DNA from: Methanobacterium spitsbergense
GTDB taxonomy: Archaea; Methanobacteriota; Methanobacteria; Methanobacteriales; Methanobacteriaceae
Direction: 5' to 3'
Assembly (NCBI RefSeq): GCF_019931065.1
Contig: NZ_JAIOUQ010000003.1
Span: 124,001 to 188,000, forward strand
Length of the DNA: 64,000 nt
In this document: one piece after another, positions 30,224-40,871 of the stretch
How positions within the stretch are numbered: the first letter of the stretch is position 1
Layout: each line of letters begins with the position of its first letter
The notes under the pieces: generated by a model
Database searches by the model: none
The model's input: the letters and a program-made list of their open reading frames with translations, nothing else
What the model was told of the DNA's origin: nothing
Made by a program: the position numbers and the translations under genes

Positions 30224-31300
30224 CTAATTTTCACCCTTTAAATTAATAACAGTAATTTCACATCTGGATCCAAGCCTCATAGGAGGACCCCAAGTCCCAG
30301 TACCCGGTGAAACATATAGATAAGTTCCATTATATGTGTAAATGCCATGCATATATCTGAACATCAACCTTACCAGATAGTTGAATGGAAACATCTGCCC
30401 TGCATGAGTATGACCTGAAAGTTGCAATCCTATACCTGCATTTGCAACTGTTTTTAACTCACGAGGAAGATGGTATAACATTATTGAAGGAGTTTCAGAA
30501 TCAATTTTAAGTTTTGAAATCACATTTTCCATATGGTCCCGTTCATAAGAATATTCAACACCAATTATTTGGATTCCATTACACTCATACATTTCATCCC
30601 TTAAAATCCTCATGTCAGTATTTCTCAAAACCCTGAAAACCTCGTCCAGTCCTTCGTAAGTTTCATGATTACCAGTTATAAAAAAAACAGGAGCTTTTAA
30701 TTTATTTATTGCTCTAAAAGTATTTGTGTGCAATCTTGCACTCCCATCAACCATATCTCCGGTTATGAAAACTATTTCTGGTTGTAGTTCATTTGTTTTC
30801 TTGACAATCTTTTCCATGTAGCTTGAGTTCCGTATTGAGCCAATATGTATATCAGAAAGTTGTACAACTTTTAAATCGCTTTTTAAATGTTTTAAAGGTA
30901 TTTCAATATGATTAACTACCAAAAATAAACTATTAACAAGTGAATATGAACTTAATATAAAAGTTAATAAAATAATTGTGACTCCTGCAATTTCCCCAGG
31001 GATATTAAAGAATAGTGATATTATCCAATAAATTGCAATGAAAGTCAGGAGATAAAAGGAAATTCCCATCCATGCTGAAGCTGCTGTATAAAAAACCCTT
31101 GTAAATGAATTGGAAACCACTCTTTCAATCATTGCGGATAAAGGATAGGAAATAACTGCCAGAATAAATAACGTGTAAAAAATTAATCCATGCTGAATAT
31201 TGAATAAAGATGCAATTCCATAAAAAATACAGTAGTTAACTGCTAAAAATCCAAAAAAGAATACGGACATGAACCCTGCAAATCTAAGAATTGTTCTCAT
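30224..31300 (-). CDS. Membrane-anchored metallophosphoesterase
   Basis: The product of about 358 residues has four or so N-terminal hydrophobic segments (to about residue 130) and a C-terminal calcineurin-like phosphoesterase domain. Metal-binding motifs are intact: LSDIHIG, GDMVDG, GNHETYEG, and GHTHAGQ with PGTGTWGPPMR after it. The plan matches YkuE/YaeI-like phosphoesterases, some of which act on UDP-lipids. I prefer ATG at 31300, behind GGGAGAT, to the one at 31315. It follows marker 7 by about 20 nt on the same strand. Substrate unknown. Confidence 0.88.
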   Translation of the reverse strand: MRTILRFAGFMSVFFFGFLAVNYCIFYGIASLFNIQHGLIFYTLFILAVISYPLSAMIERVVSNSFTRVFYTAASAWMGISFYLLTFIAIYWIISLFFNIPGEIAGVTIILLTFILSSYSLVNSLFLVVNHIEIPLKHLKSDLKVVQLSDIHIGSIRNSSYMEKIVKKTNELQPEIVFITGDMVDGSARLHTNTFRAINKLKAPVFFITGNHETYEGLDEVFRVLRNTDMRILRDEMYECNGIQIIGVEYSYERDHMENVISKLKIDSETPSIMLYHLPRELKTVANAGIGLQLSGHTHAGQMFPFNYLVRLMFRYMHGIYTYNGTYLYVSPGTGTWGPPMRLGSRCEITVINLKGEN

Positions 31301-31322
31301 TGGAATATCTCCCATTTTAAGA

Positions 31323-32234
31323 TCAAATTATTGATGTTTCAGAAAGAAGTTTTACAAGGGTGTAATCGTACATTTTAGACTTTAAAATCTCAGATATATC
31401 TCCAAGACGGTGATCACTAACAATTACATCTTCGATTTCTTTATGGTATTCATCATAATTGAGTTTAACCCTTACTCCCATTAGTTGACTCACAACAGGG
31501 AGCGGAGAGTACACTTCTTTAATGGCAGGTATCTGGTTTTCAATTTCCCTTTTAACAAGCACAGAAGGTACAATTGGTGGATCATCCATTATTTCTCTTC
31601 TTCGTCCGTCGAGAATTTCTTCGATAACTTCTACAAGTTTTTTAAGGGCCCTTATATTTTCACCCCTCTTTAGCCTGCGTGGAATTCTCCCAAGGCCCCC
31701 TACATATGCATCTGCTCCAGGAATATCTTCCAAATCAATTTCAGGAGCTCCAGTCACAACTACAGGTGTTTCAATATCTTCAAATAAATGAGTTTTATGT
31801 GTTATACATTCTTTGAAACTTCCAAGTGCAAATACTACCAAATCATGCTCCTCTATAAGTTTTTTTTCATCCTCTGATATTCTTGATATCCCCTTGCCAG
31901 CACCTCTTGAAAGTCCAATCATATTGTCCTTTGCACCATACCTTCTAAGATATTCAGATATATCACATGCAGAATGGGGGAGATGTTGACGTGCTAAAGT
32001 TGGAGAAACAATTGCTATTTCTGTACCTGCCATTGGTGCTATTTTTACTGTTCCAAGAAGTTCTTTAGCCTTTTCTTTGATCTTTTCAACATCTTCAATG
32101 GGTACAGCTAAAGTTAGGACTAAATCCATCTGACTAATATTTTCCTGTAAAACGAAACCTCCAAGATCTTCAATAAGCTCGATCATTTCATCATGCTTGT
32201 GAATTCCACCAGTATAAGTCAAGGTTTCATACAT
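31323..32234 (-). CDS. Methanogenesis marker protein 7
   Basis: Methanogen-specific protein of 303 residues, function not established. It begins [20 protein letters not shown] and contains [35 protein letters not shown], given here in part; the [17 protein letters not shown] and [11 protein letters not shown] blocks are also typical. In several methanogens markers 7, 17, 5, 6 and 3 lie together. It has been discussed in relation to Mcr maturation, without proof. It overlaps the upstream marker-5-like gene by 16 nt, so the two are coupled. The start is ATG behind GGAGA. Confidence 0.82.
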   Translation of the reverse strand: MYETLTYTGGIHKHDEMIELIEDLGGFVLQENISQMDLVLTLAVPIEDVEKIKEKAKELLGTVKIAPMAGTEIAIVSPTLARQHLPHSACDISEYLRRYGAKDNMIGLSRGAGKGISRISEDEKKLIEEHDLVVFALGSFKECITHKTHLFEDIETPVVVTGAPEIDLEDIPGADAYVGGLGRIPRRLKRGENIRALKKLVEVIEEILDGRRREIMDDPPIVPSVLVKREIENQIPAIKEVYSPLPVVSQLMGVRVKLNYDEYHKEIEDVIVSDHRLGDISEILKSKMYDYTLVKLLSETSII

Positions 32235-32749
32235 ATTTTTTTCTCCAGAAGTTTATATCGCATTTCAGCTCTTTTAACAGGGTTTTTAGGTGCATTTTTG
32301 TGGGTAGGCACTTCAACCATATAATCACCCATAGTTACAATTTCATCTGATAATTTATCCCTAATATAATCGGGGTAAACAAGATAATCGTAATTTTGAT
32401 CCTCTGATACAACAGAGAACCCCAGATCATCTACAATATCCCTAAGAAAATTTGAGTATACTCTAACTTTTATTTTTCGATTTTCTGATTTACTACTTTT
32501 AATATTGACTTTAAAAGGAAGATTTTCAACTTCAATGATTCCAAACATATCACGAAGCATTTCAACACTCTCTTTAATCTGTAAAAAGGTGTTTAATTTT
32601 AGTTTTACAGATTTCATAACCGTATTTGTCTCTGATAAAACTACAGCTATCTCTGCATCTGTGGAATCTGGGTCTGAGCTTACGTGAAATTTTTTGACAC
32701 CTGCAAGTGTCAGAACATCCTTACACATGGGTGTTGCTACTATCTTCAT
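32219..32749 (-). CDS. Probable methanogenesis marker protein 5
   Basis: The product of about 176 residues begins [18 protein letters not shown] and ends with a conserved-looking [17 protein letters not shown]. Its position immediately upstream of, and overlapping, marker 7 by 16 nt fits the methanogen marker cluster. I think of marker 5 (DUF2112), but marker 17 is a possible alternative; the exact label needs a profile search. I chose ATG at 32749, which has GAGGT at good distance, over the ATG at 32770. No catalytic motif is obvious. Confidence 0.5.
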   Translation of the reverse strand: MKIVATPMCKDVLTLAGVKKFHVSSDPDSTDAEIAVVLSETNTVMKSVKLKLNTFLQIKESVEMLRDMFGIIEVENLPFKVNIKSSKSENRKIKVRVYSNFLRDIVDDLGFSVVSEDQNYDYLVYPDYIRDKLSDEIVTMGDYMVEVPTHKNAPKNPVKRAEMRYKLLEKKICMKP

Positions 32750-32894
32750 CTTAACCTCATTATAGTTCATTAACAGTATATAATTATATTTAATACGATT
32801 TAATACCTCCTTGAATCTAATGATATAAAAATTTGAATATCAAATATAAACCCTTTAGATTCTTAAAATCATGATTCACCATATTCTAAAAAGA

Positions 32895-32902
32895 TTTATA
32901 TA
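32895..32902 (+). promoter_or_regulatory. TATA box of the TRAM gene
   Basis: GATTTATATAAT is a near-ideal archaeal TATA box, about 60-70 nt before the likely start, predicting initiation near 32925 and a leader of about 35-40 nt. Confidence 0.5.
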
Positions 32903-32955
32903 ATAAATTAAACAAATAAAATAACACTATAAATGTTTTTAGTTGGTTTGAGGAA

Positions 32956-33177
32956 GTGGATATATTGTTCAAAATGGATCAAAGCCCAAAAACAGCCCCC
33001 ATTCAGGAAGGGGAAGAATACGACGTAAAAATTGAAGATGTAGGTAAAGAAGGAGATGGCATAACCCGTGTTGAGGGTTTTGTCGTGTTTGTACCTGATA
33101 CTAAAGTTGGTGACGAAGTTAAGGTCAAAATAACATCGGTAAGAAGACGTTTTGCCTTTGCTGAGAAGGTTGAATAG
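32956..33177 (+). CDS. Single TRAM-domain RNA-binding protein
   Basis: Small protein made of one TRAM domain: [30 protein letters not shown] followed by [21 protein letters not shown], given here in part, the OB-like barrel that binds RNA. Stand-alone TRAM proteins of methanogens act as cold-responsive RNA chaperones and termination modulators in species studied. The frame opens at GTG 32956, but that codon touches the GAGGAA; TTG 32965 or ATG 32974 would leave normal spacing. A strong promoter precedes it, in keeping with abundant expression. Confidence 0.85.
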   Translation: MDILFKMDQSPKTAPIQEGEEYDVKIEDVGKEGDGITRVEGFVVFVPDTKVGDEVKVKITSVRRRFAFAEKVE

Positions 33178-33233
33178 ATTCCTGGAGATTTAAATTTTAA
33201 TTTTTTTTCTCTAATTCTATTTTTGAGGTAATA

Positions 33234-33902
33234 ATGAAAGTATCACTGAGCTTGGATAAATCATATTCTAAAGATGTTGCAATTATGGTAGATGTTCTAA
33301 GGGCAAGCACCACAATAACGGTTGCAATGGAAAATTTTGGAACTATTATACCAGTAAAGACTATTGAAGAAGCTGAAAATTTTGCTAAAAAAAATAATGC
33401 TGTTTTGGCTGGTGAAAGAAGAGGAGCAGCAATTAAAGGGTTTGATACAGGAAACTCTCCCTTAGAAATTTCTAATTTTGCTGGAAATGTTCTAGTTATT
33501 ACTACCAGCAATGGAACTCGAATAATGGATGGAATGCAATCAAAAACATTGATTGGTTCATTTGTAAATGCAAAATCGGTAGCACAAACTGCTTTGAATC
33601 TTGCAGAAAATCATATAGAAGTTGTAATGGCCGGTGTGGAAGGTAATTTTGCAATAGAAGATTTTCTGGGAGCTGGAGAAATAATATCCTATTTAACTGA
33701 CCAAAAACTTGATGAAAAGGCACTTGCAGCTTATATGGCATCACGAGATGTTGATATGGTTCAAAATGCCATTAAAACCTCAAGATCAGCCCGTAGACTT
33801 GGTGAATTAGGGCTTACCAATGATGTTGAATTTTGTCTCAAACGAAATATATATGACACAGTTCCAGTATATGAAAACGGAAGAATAAACCTAATTAAAT
33901 AA
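33234..33902 (+). CDS. comB: 2-phosphosulfolactate phosphatase ComB
   Basis: Mg2+-dependent phosphatase giving (R)-sulfolactate, second step of coenzyme M synthesis. The 222-residue product has the family blocks MVDVLRASTTITVAMENFG, LAGERRGAAIKGFDTGNSP, and TTSNGTRIMDG, with the acidic VMAGVEGNFAIEDFLGAG. The start is ATG behind TGAGGT. The phosphosulfolactate synthase gene comA is not in the window; comC and comDE are 26 kb away on the same strand. Confidence 0.95.
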   Translation: MKVSLSLDKSYSKDVAIMVDVLRASTTITVAMENFGTIIPVKTIEEAENFAKKNNAVLAGERRGAAIKGFDTGNSPLEISNFAGNVLVITTSNGTRIMDGMQSKTLIGSFVNAKSVAQTALNLAENHIEVVMAGVEGNFAIEDFLGAGEIISYLTDQKLDEKALAAYMASRDVDMVQNAIKTSRSARRLGELGLTNDVEFCLKRNIYDTVPVYENGRINLIK

Positions 33903-34016
33903 TATTTCTGAATCATTATTTAATTTGACAGAATGTTATTTCTAAATATAATTTTAACATAATTTTATTGAAAATAGATATTCAAGAACTAAATTTAAGC
34001 TAATGTGATGATCATA

Positions 34017-35171
34017 ATGGCACCAGAAAATATAAAAATAATTGGTACTGCTCATGTATCAAAAGAAAGTATAGACGAGGTTAAGGAAGCCATAATAATT
34101 AATCAACCCGACGTTGTTGCTGTTGAACTGGATATGAACCGTTACCAGAATATGATGGCAGAAAAAAATGGACAAGAAAAACCAGATGTAAATATTAGAG
34201 ATATTATTAAAGGAGATAAATTAAGTATTTTTCTAGTAAGTATGTTCCTGTCTTACATGCAGAGAAAGATTGGGGACGATTTAGGTGTTAAACCAGGTTC
34301 TGAAATGATTGCTGCCATTGAAACAGCAGAAGAAATTGGAGCTAAAGTAGCCCTAATTGATCGAGATATCAGTGTGACGTTGAAAAGAGCACTTAACAAA
34401 ATGAGCTTTATTGAGAAGGCGAAATTTGTATTTGGAATAATAACATCATTTTTCAGTAAAGATGAAATAGAAGATGTTGAAAGTATTAAAGACAGTGACA
34501 CTCTCACAGAAGTAATGGAATATTTTAAGGAAATGTCTCCTAAAGCCTACAGTGTGCTTGTATCGGAAAGAGATGCTTACATGGCAAACATGCTTCAAAA
34601 TGTAGAAGGGGAAAATGTTGTTGTGGTTGTTGGAGCAGGACATAAAAAGGGGATCACAGAGTACATGGAACATCCAGAAAATATTCCCCCAATTGAAGAA
34701 CTTATAACCATCAAGAAATCCAGAGTACCCGTGGGAAAACTCATATTATTCTCAATACCAGTTATTTTTGTTTTAATATTTGCATTAGCCCTGTTTAAAG
34801 GCATAAATATTCAAACCAGCCTATTAAACTTTGTACTAATAACAGGCAGTTTTTCATTCTTAGGCTGTATATTATCTGGTTCAAAGGTGTATTCTGCCAT
34901 AACCGCATTTATAGTCGCCCCATTAACAACCATACACCCCCTTCTTGCAGCAGGTTGGTTTTCAGGAATAGTAGAAGCGAAGGTGAGACATATATCCATG
35001 GATGATGCAGTAAACATAACCAAAACAGACAATTTTCGGGAATTATGGGGTAACAACCTATTCAGGGTACTTTTAGTGGTGGTTGGCACCAATATTGGGG
35101 CTTCAATTGGATTATTCCTAACAATACCCAACGTGATATTTCCACTATTCTACAAAATATTTGGATTTTAA
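34017..35171 (+). CDS. TraB/PrgY-like membrane protein
   Basis: Member of the TraB family, a Tiki/EreA-like putative metalloprotease group. The 384-residue product has an N-terminal soluble domain starting [16 protein letters not shown], with GTAH as conserved motif and [11 protein letters not shown] after it, and GAGHKKG near 205. Four C-terminal membrane spans follow (about 240-260, 268-287, 296-316, 350-372). I chose ATG 34017 because GTGAT at 34005-34009 fits as ribosome site, making the GTG/ATG codons at 34005 and 34008 unlikely. Function in archaea is unknown; the bacterial members block pheromone peptide signalling. Confidence 0.82.
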   Translation: MAPENIKIIGTAHVSKESIDEVKEAIIINQPDVVAVELDMNRYQNMMAEKNGQEKPDVNIRDIIKGDKLSIFLVSMFLSYMQRKIGDDLGVKPGSEMIAAIETAEEIGAKVALIDRDISVTLKRALNKMSFIEKAKFVFGIITSFFSKDEIEDVESIKDSDTLTEVMEYFKEMSPKAYSVLVSERDAYMANMLQNVEGENVVVVVGAGHKKGITEYMEHPENIPPIEELITIKKSRVPVGKLILFSIPVIFVLIFALALFKGINIQTSLLNFVLITGSFSFLGCILSGSKVYSAITAFIVAPLTTIHPLLAAGWFSGIVEAKVRHISMDDAVNITKTDNFRELWGNNLFRVLLVVVGTNIGASIGLFLTIPNVIFPLFYKIFGF

Positions 35172-35370
35172 ATTTAAATTAATTAAAAATTAATTAATTA
35201 TTCTCATTTTATAAATCAAATTTAATAGATATATAAAAAATTTTATTTTCTTTAATTTCAAATCAACTTCAATATTCTCAAAAATAATGAAGATAGAATA
35301 GTAAGAATATTATATACACGAACAGGAAATGAATTAATTAAGTTTTACAAATATAATATGATGGTGAGCA

Positions 35371-35595
35371 ATGTACTTAATTTATAGATGTGATTGTGGA
35401 CGAGCAGTATACTCCAAGGAGAAAGTTGCTACTAAAAAATGTGTTTGTGGTAAAAACCTTAAGGTTAAAGAAAGAAGGATCATTGCAAAGGTAGAAGACA
35501 TTGGTCAAGCCTCAGATAAGGTCAGAAAATTGCAGGAAGAGAAATATGGTGAAGCTTTCTTCACAACTGCAGATAAAATTCCCAATAAGCGTTAA
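35371..35595 (+). CDS. DUF1922 zinc-ribbon protein
   Basis: 74-residue protein like MTH1184, whose structure is known and which defines DUF1922. It starts [17 protein letters not shown] with CxC, then [15 protein letters not shown] with the second CxC, a four-Cys zinc site, and ends with a helical tail ([14 protein letters not shown]). The start is ATG behind GGTGAG. It lies 32 nt upstream of the GTPase gene on the same strand, probably in one transcript. A nucleic-acid-binding role is likely from the fold only. Confidence 0.85.
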   Translation: MYLIYRCDCGRAVYSKEKVATKKCVCGKNLKVKERRIIAKVEDIGQASDKVRKLQEEKYGEAFFTTADKIPNKR

Positions 35596-35627
35596 AAGTT
35601 TATTTAAAATTCAAGAACCGGATCATC

Positions 35628-37217
35628 ATGACAGATAATATCTACGATATTACAAAAGATGGCGAAAGGGACAATATAGAATTTAAAGAAAACCTCACCA
35701 TTGATTACCATCTAAAAAAGGATAGAAAACAACATCTCGCATCCCAAATGAAATATAGGATGGAAGTAGGATGTGGTGAAGCCATTTATTTTATTGGAGT
35801 TCATGATGAAGGCCATTTAATCGGACTTCCAGAACCAGAATATGAAGAATCTATTTTTGTATTGGAAAGTATAGCACACGAAATTGGTGCTGAAATTTTA
35901 GAACTCGAAAAACATCCCGCTAACAATGGAAGTGTTGCAAAGGTCAGAATAGCAAAATCTCAAAAAAATAAAAAAGATCATATTCTTGTTGGTGTTGCAG
36001 GCCATGTAGACCATGGTAAAAGTACTCTAGTAGGTACATTGACTACAGGATCCCTTGACAATGGATCGGGAAGAACAAGAATATTTCTAGATGTTCAGAA
36101 ACATGAGATAGAACGAGGATTGTCTGCAGATCTTTCATTTGCCGTTTATGGATTCAGTAAATCTCAGCCAGTAAGGCTTAAAAATCCTTTGAAAAAAAAT
36201 GAAAAATCCAAATTAGTTGAAGAATGCGACAAGGTTGTATCATTTGTTGATACTGTTGGGCACGAACCATGGTTACGAACAACAATAAGAGGTATAATGG
36301 GTCAAAAACTCAGTTACGGTCTTCTTACAATTGCTGCAGACCAAGGTCCTACTCACATTACTAAAGAACATTTGGGAATAATACTTGCAATGGAACTACC
36401 AGTTATAGTTGCTATGACCAAGGTAGATGTTGTAACCTCTGAAAAAGCAGTTGAAATTCAGCAGAAAATATTTGAACTCTTAAAATTGGTTGGAAGAATT
36501 CCTTTCATGGTAAAATCCATTCAAGATGCAGATTTTGTATCAAAAAACATGAACCAACATATAGTTCCCGTTGTCAGAGTCTCTCCTGTAACAGGGGAAG
36601 GATTGGATCTTTTTGATAGACTCTTTTTAAAACTTAAAATACCTTCAAATAGAAAGGAACTTCAAAAGCCATTTATGATGTATATTGATAAAATTTATTC
36701 TGTTATGGGCGTAGGAACTGTTGTCAGTGGCACAATTAGACAAGGTAAAGTTAAAAAGGGTGATAAACTTCTCATCGGACCAACTGGAACAGGAGAATAT
36801 ATTGAAACCGCATCCAAATCCATGGAAATGCATCACTATAAGAAAGATGTTGCAGAAACCGGAGAAGTTGTTGGAATATCAATTACAGGCCTAGATGTGA
36901 GTGATATTAAACGTGGAATGATCCTATGCAGTACAGAATATCCCACAATATCTGTAAGAGAATTTGAAGCAGATGTCGCAATATTAATCCATCCAACAAC
37001 CATTAAAAGAGGTTATGAATGTATAGCTCATATAGAAACAATTGCCGAAACAATGACATTTGAACCCATTGATAATGAATATATGTCCGCTGGTGATACT
37101 GGAAAGATCAAAATGAAATTTAAATACCGCCCCTGCTGTATTAGGGAGGGTCAAAAACTGATATTTCGAGAGGGTAGAAGTAAAGGTGTAGGTACTGTAA
37201 CTCGTATCATCCAATAA
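35628..37217 (+). CDS. GTPBP1-like translational GTPase
   Basis: The 529-residue product is an EF-Tu-type GTPase with an N-terminal extension of about 115 residues ([20 protein letters not shown] region). G1 is [13 protein letters not shown]3 is DTVGHEPW, G4 is TKVD. Domains 2 and 3 follow ([21 protein letters not shown], then a C-terminal barrel ending [14 protein letters not shown]). This matches archaeal GTPBP1/2-like proteins, whose eukaryotic relatives act in ribosome-associated quality control and mRNA turnover. It is not EF-1 alpha, SelB or aIF2 gamma. It is co-oriented with the DUF1922 gene 32 nt upstream. Confidence 0.85.
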   Translation: MTDNIYDITKDGERDNIEFKENLTIDYHLKKDRKQHLASQMKYRMEVGCGEAIYFIGVHDEGHLIGLPEPEYEESIFVLESIAHEIGAEILELEKHPANNGSVAKVRIAKSQKNKKDHILVGVAGHVDHGKSTLVGTLTTGSLDNGSGRTRIFLDVQKHEIERGLSADLSFAVYGFSKSQPVRLKNPLKKNEKSKLVEECDKVVSFVDTVGHEPWLRTTIRGIMGQKLSYGLLTIAADQGPTHITKEHLGIILAMELPVIVAMTKVDVVTSEKAVEIQQKIFELLKLVGRIPFMVKSIQDADFVSKNMNQHIVPVVRVSPVTGEGLDLFDRLFLKLKIPSNRKELQKPFMMYIDKIYSVMGVGTVVSGTIRQGKVKKGDKLLIGPTGTGEYIETASKSMEMHHYKKDVAETGEVVGISITGLDVSDIKRGMILCSTEYPTISVREFEADVAILIHPTTIKRGYECIAHIETIAETMTFEPIDNEYMSAGDTGKIKMKFKYRPCCIREGQKLIFREGRSKGVGTVTRIIQ

Positions 37218-37267
37218 CAAAAATATATATTATTTATATGTTTATCCTATGATTGATAGTTTTAAAA

Positions 37268-38122
37268 TTATTTTAGGCGATTTTTAATATCTTCAACCAT
37301 CTCACATGCCTTACATATATTTAGGGAGGACGCTTCACCACATTGTTTGCATTGTCCAACGATTATTTCCTTTTTTTGGAAGTTAAAGGTTTTAGAAAAG
37401 GACTTAAGTATGGATATTTTGGTTCCCTGTCTTTCACTTTCTAACTGGTTTAGATAATTCTTTACTTTTGCTCTGAGAGAAGTATTAGAATAGGGACACT
37501 CTGCAAAGTGAACATCTATTCCATTCATCACCGCCCATATCCCAACATCCTTCTCAGGAATTTTCCATAGCGGTTTTATTCTAGGTACGAGTTTTGGATG
37601 TATCCTATCCAGTTTAGGGCCAAATTTGGAGAATCTCCTGAAATCGGCCTTTGAAAAACTCATTAAGAAAGATTGAATCTCATCATCAAGATTGTGTCCT
37701 GTTGCAAGCTTATCCGCCCCTAATTCATTTGAAATTTTATTTAAAAGATACCGACGGAACACTCCACAAGGTATGCATGCACTTTGATACAGATCCGCTA
37801 TTTCATCCAATGTATATCCAAATTCTTTCTTGAATGATCCTTCTACCAGTTCAACATCGAGTTTTGAAGCGATAATCCTAGCAACATTTATTCCTTCACC
37901 CCGATATCCTGAAATTCCTTCATCAACAGAAACTGCTACCAGTTCAAAGTCTAATTCATCAACTAAATCTGCAAGAAGATATAATGTTAAAACACTATCC
38001 TTCCCTCCAGAAAGTCCAACTGCAACCTTATCTTTTGGTTTGATTAAATTATAATCTATTATAACTTCCCTAGCTTGATTCACTATATACTGATTGAACT
38101 CCAATGGATCAAGTGATTTCAT
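37268..38122 (-). CDS. TtuA/NcsA-like tRNA thiolation protein
   Basis: PP-loop ATPase of the TtuA/Ncs6 family, which adenylates a tRNA uridine and replaces its O2 with sulfur. In 284 residues there are [11 protein letters not shown] (P-loop, about 35-45), [12 protein letters not shown] near 130 and [10 protein letters not shown] near 210 with the catalytic Cys, GHNLDDEIQ, and a C-terminal CKQCGE...CKAC zinc site. The N-terminal CxxC zinc ribbon present in many members is absent. No ribosome site precedes ATG 38122, so the transcript may be leaderless. It is divergent from the MTH1187-like gene across 35 nt. Confidence 0.82.
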   Translation of the reverse strand: MKSLDPLEFNQYIVNQAREVIIDYNLIKPKDKVAVGLSGGKDSVLTLYLLADLVDELDFELVAVSVDEGISGYRGEGINVARIIASKLDVELVEGSFKKEFGYTLDEIADLYQSACIPCGVFRRYLLNKISNELGADKLATGHNLDDEIQSFLMSFSKADFRRFSKFGPKLDRIHPKLVPRIKPLWKIPEKDVGIWAVMNGIDVHFAECPYSNTSLRAKVKNYLNQLESERQGTKISILKSFSKTFNFQKKEIIVGQCKQCGEASSLNICKACEMVEDIKNRLK

Positions 38123-38157
38123 AAAAAATATATTGAAACAGGAACATAAATAAGAGT

Positions 38158-38460
38158 ATGATAACTGCTGAACTTACAATTATTCCAATTGGAACCCATG
38201 GAACCAGTCTGAGTGAATATATTGCTGCTGCTGTTAAGGCTCTAGATAGTAATGACATAAAATATGAATTAACAGGTATGGGAACTTTAATTGAGTCAGA
38301 CAATTTGGATAAAATATTCGTTGCCATAAATGCAGCTCATGAAGCAGTATTTGATGTCGGCGCAGAGAGGGTTGCAACAAGCATAAAAATAGATGAACGA
38401 CGAGATGTAAATAAGACAATTAAAGATAAAATTACATCAGTAACTCAAAAACTCAGTTAA
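38158..38460 (+). CDS. MTH1187-like thiamine-binding family protein
   Basis: 100-residue protein of the MTH1187/YkoF (DUF77) family: [29 protein letters not shown], given in part, then [19 protein letters not shown] and [16 protein letters not shown]. Known structures are ferredoxin-like tetramers and some bind thiamine pyrimidine compounds. The ATG follows AAGAGT weakly, so it may be nearly leaderless. It is divergent from the tRNA-thiolation gene. Confidence 0.88.
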   Translation: MITAELTIIPIGTHGTSLSEYIAAAVKALDSNDIKYELTGMGTLIESDNLDKIFVAINAAHEAVFDVGAERVATSIKIDERRDVNKTIKDKITSVTQKLS

Positions 38461-38504
38461 AACAATTGGTAAATAAAAATTTGAAAAAAAGATTGGAATA
38501 ATAA

Positions 38505-39605
38505 TTAAAATAAGTTAATTTGCTTTGATGCTTCATTGAGCACAGAAACAATTTTTTCCAAATCATTTTTTTCTAGTGATGGGTGAACTGGTAGGGAAAG
38601 AACTTCTGATGATGCTGCCTCCGCTTCTGGACATGATGCACTGAAACCAAGTTCTTTATATAATTTCTGTTTATAAATTGGCTTAGGATAATGTATTCCT
38701 GTTCCAATACCTCTACTATTTAAGAATTCCATTAATTCGTTTCTTCTGGATTTTCCAACTCTAATAGTATACTGATGGTAGACATGTTTCACATCAGCAG
38801 ATACAAATGGGGCAGTAATACCATTTATTTTATCAATTCGTTCTGTTAGGTATTTTGCATTCGCTATTCTCTTCTCATTAAACTTATCGAGCTTTTTAAG
38901 TTGGACAATTCCTATTGCAGCAGCAATATCGGTCATTCTGAAGTTATATCCTAACACAACATGAGTGTAGCGTTCACTTTCACCATGAGACCTTAATACA
39001 CGTGCTTTTTCAGCCATCTCTTCATTTTCTGTAGTTATGATTCCGCCTTCACTGGTTGTCATATTTTTAGTAGGATAAAAACTGAAACATCCCATATCTC
39101 CAAGAGAACCTGCTTTTTTCCCTTTGTAAACAGCACCATGGGCTTGTGCTGCGTCTTCAATAACAATTAGATCATGATCTTCTGCAATTTGTTTAATAGT
39201 ATCCATTTCTGCAGGTTGTCCATAGAGATGAACAGGCATCACAGCTTTAGTTTTATCTGTTATTGCATTTTCTATGTTTTCTGGGTTTAAATTATAAGTT
39301 TTATTGTCAATATCAATAAAAACAGGTTTTGCACCCACATGTAACACAGAATTTCCTGTTGCAGCAAAGGTGAATGGGGTTGTTATCACTTCATCATTCG
39401 GACCAATACCTGCAGCAAGAAGTGCAAGATGTAATGCAGTTGTTCCAGAACTAACTGCAACAGCATGCTTAACTCCCAGATATTCTGCAAATTTTTCTTC
39501 AAATTCTGCTACTTTAGGACCCTGTGCAATGAATCCCGATCTTAATACTTTTACTACTTCATCTATTTCATCATCAGCTATAATTGGTTTAGCAATTGGT
39601 ATCAT
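38505..39605 (-). CDS. DegT/DnrJ/EryC1/StrS aminotransferase
   Basis: PLP-dependent sugar aminotransferase family, 366 residues. Visible are [20 protein letters not shown] near 52-72, [11 protein letters not shown] near 155 with the PLP Asp, and [15 protein letters not shown] near 180 with the Schiff-base Lys. [13 protein letters not shown] near 305 is typical for nucleotide-sugar aminotransferases. The start is ATG behind AAGGTGAT. No other sugar genes lie alongside, so the substrate (perhaps a UDP- or GDP-keto sugar for surface glycans) is unknown. An inverted repeat lies upstream (39662-39699). Confidence 0.88.
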   Translation of the reverse strand: MIPIAKPIIADDEIDEVVKVLRSGFIAQGPKVAEFEEKFAEYLGVKHAVAVSSGTTALHLALLAAGIGPNDEVITTPFTFAATGNSVLHVGAKPVFIDIDNKTYNLNPENIENAITDKTKAVMPVHLYGQPAEMDTIKQIAEDHDLIVIEDAAQAHGAVYKGKKAGSLGDMGCFSFYPTKNMTTSEGGIITTENEEMAEKARVLRSHGESERYTHVVLGYNFRMTDIAAAIGIVQLKKLDKFNEKRIANAKYLTERIDKINGITAPFVSADVKHVYHQYTIRVGKSRRNELMEFLNSRGIGTGIHYPKPIYKQKLYKELGFSASCPEAEAASSEVLSLPVHPSLEKNDLEKIVSVLNEASKQINLF

Positions 39606-39661
39606 TCTAGTATCACCTTAATTAAAACATCCAGAAATCCAAGCATAGTCCTTCAATTTCA

Positions 39662-39699
39662 TTCAATATAGATCAATATCCATATTCCTTGATATTGAA
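39662..39699. promoter_or_regulatory. Nested inverted repeats upstream of the DegT gene
   Basis: TTCAATAT (39662-39669) pairs with ATATTGAA (39692-39699), and TCAATATC (39673-39680) pairs with GATATTGA (39691-39698). The repeated half-site TTGATATT/TCAATAT occurs three times within 38 nt, about 60 nt before the DegT start. The remainder of the 213-nt gap to the CPBP gene is featureless AT-rich sequence. Confidence 0.4.
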
Positions 39700-39818
39700 T
39701 TTTTATTTTTGTTGGATCATTAAAAGAAATTAATGTATTAAATCAATTATTGATTTATTATATTAGTTTCATATATAATACTGTTATCTCAGTATTTTCA
39801 GATTATTAATAAATTTAT

Positions 39819-40724
39819 TTACTGAAATATTCTATACAAATTCTCTTTTTTATTCCAGAAAAGTATTATTATCATTATACCAACCATTAGAATTAGTAAA
39901 GGTATTGAAGATAATGGATCAGTTGATTGTGCTGTAATTAATGAAGGTAATCCATCAAGACCAGAATTTGAAGAGTTTAAAATTAATGCAACATATATAT
40001 TATTTGCAATATGCACACCCATAGCAGTTTCCAGACCATTTTCACCAAGAACAATTATTCCTAGCATCAATCCTATTATCAGTGCAGATATTACAATTGA
40101 AATGCTCATTGTAAAGTCTGTTCCATTGTTAAAGTGGATTAAGCCGAATATTAAAGTAGTTATTATTAGAGGTATCACTGGTTTCTTTGTAATTAACCCA
40201 ACAGCCTGCATTAGGTATCCTCTAAAAAATATCTCCTCAAACGATGCTTGTAGTGGAAATATCAAGATACTTAGAAATAAAAGAACAATAAAAGGCCAAA
40301 AATCAAATTTAAAAGATAAACTGCCACCCTGATAAATAAAAGATAGTATGGTGAAAAAACCCATTATCCCCACCCATAAACCTGCACCTTTAATAATTCT
40401 CCTCCATTTTATATTCTTTCCCGTATTAATAAGACTTATAAAATGTTTTTTATGTATGAAACGTACACAGAGATAGAAAAGTAGGGAGAATATTCCGTAA
40501 CTAATACCAATTAAAATAAGCATCATGAATGGATCATTTAAGATATTCGTTTGAGCATCATATCTAGCTGAGCCTATACTTAAAAAATATAGTACCACAA
40601 TCAAAATCAATAAGCTGATAGAAGCAAAAATTCCCCCAATAAAGGTTATACCCATGGTTAAAATATAACTGCCCATTGTATTTTTACCTTGGACTGCGTT
40701 ATCAAGAAAACTTATTTTAGACAT
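39819..40724 (-). CDS. CPBP-family intramembrane protease
   Basis: 301-residue integral membrane protein with about eight spans and the CPBP (CaaX protease and bacteriocin-processing) motifs: ASFEEIFFRGYLM (EExxxR) near 165, FGLIHFNNG near 195, and a third motif GVHIANNIYVAL near 240 with His and Asn. Archaeal members are prenyl-protein-type glutamate endopeptidases by analogy, with unknown substrates. The start is ATG behind GGAGAG. It stands alone on the minus strand. Confidence 0.88.
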   Translation of the reverse strand: MSKISFLDNAVQGKNTMGSYILTMGITFIGGIFASISLLILIVVLYFLSIGSARYDAQTNILNDPFMMLILIGISYGIFSLLFYLCVRFIHKKHFISLINTGKNIKWRRIIKGAGLWVGIMGFFTILSFIYQGGSLSFKFDFWPFIVLLFLSILIFPLQASFEEIFFRGYLMQAVGLITKKPVIPLIITTLIFGLIHFNNGTDFTMSISIVISALIIGLMLGIIVLGENGLETAMGVHIANNIYVALILNSSNSGLDGLPSLITAQSTDPLSSIPLLILMVGIMIIILFWNKKENLYRIFQ

Positions 40725-40871
40725 TTATTTACTCTCCTTCAATAAAGTTATAATAACTATTATTTGGTATTAATAAATTTTTATATAAACCAGTATTTCA
40801 TACCAAACATTTTATTATTCGATAATTAATTAATTGATTAACATTAACAATATCTTTTAAAGGCGGGAAAA

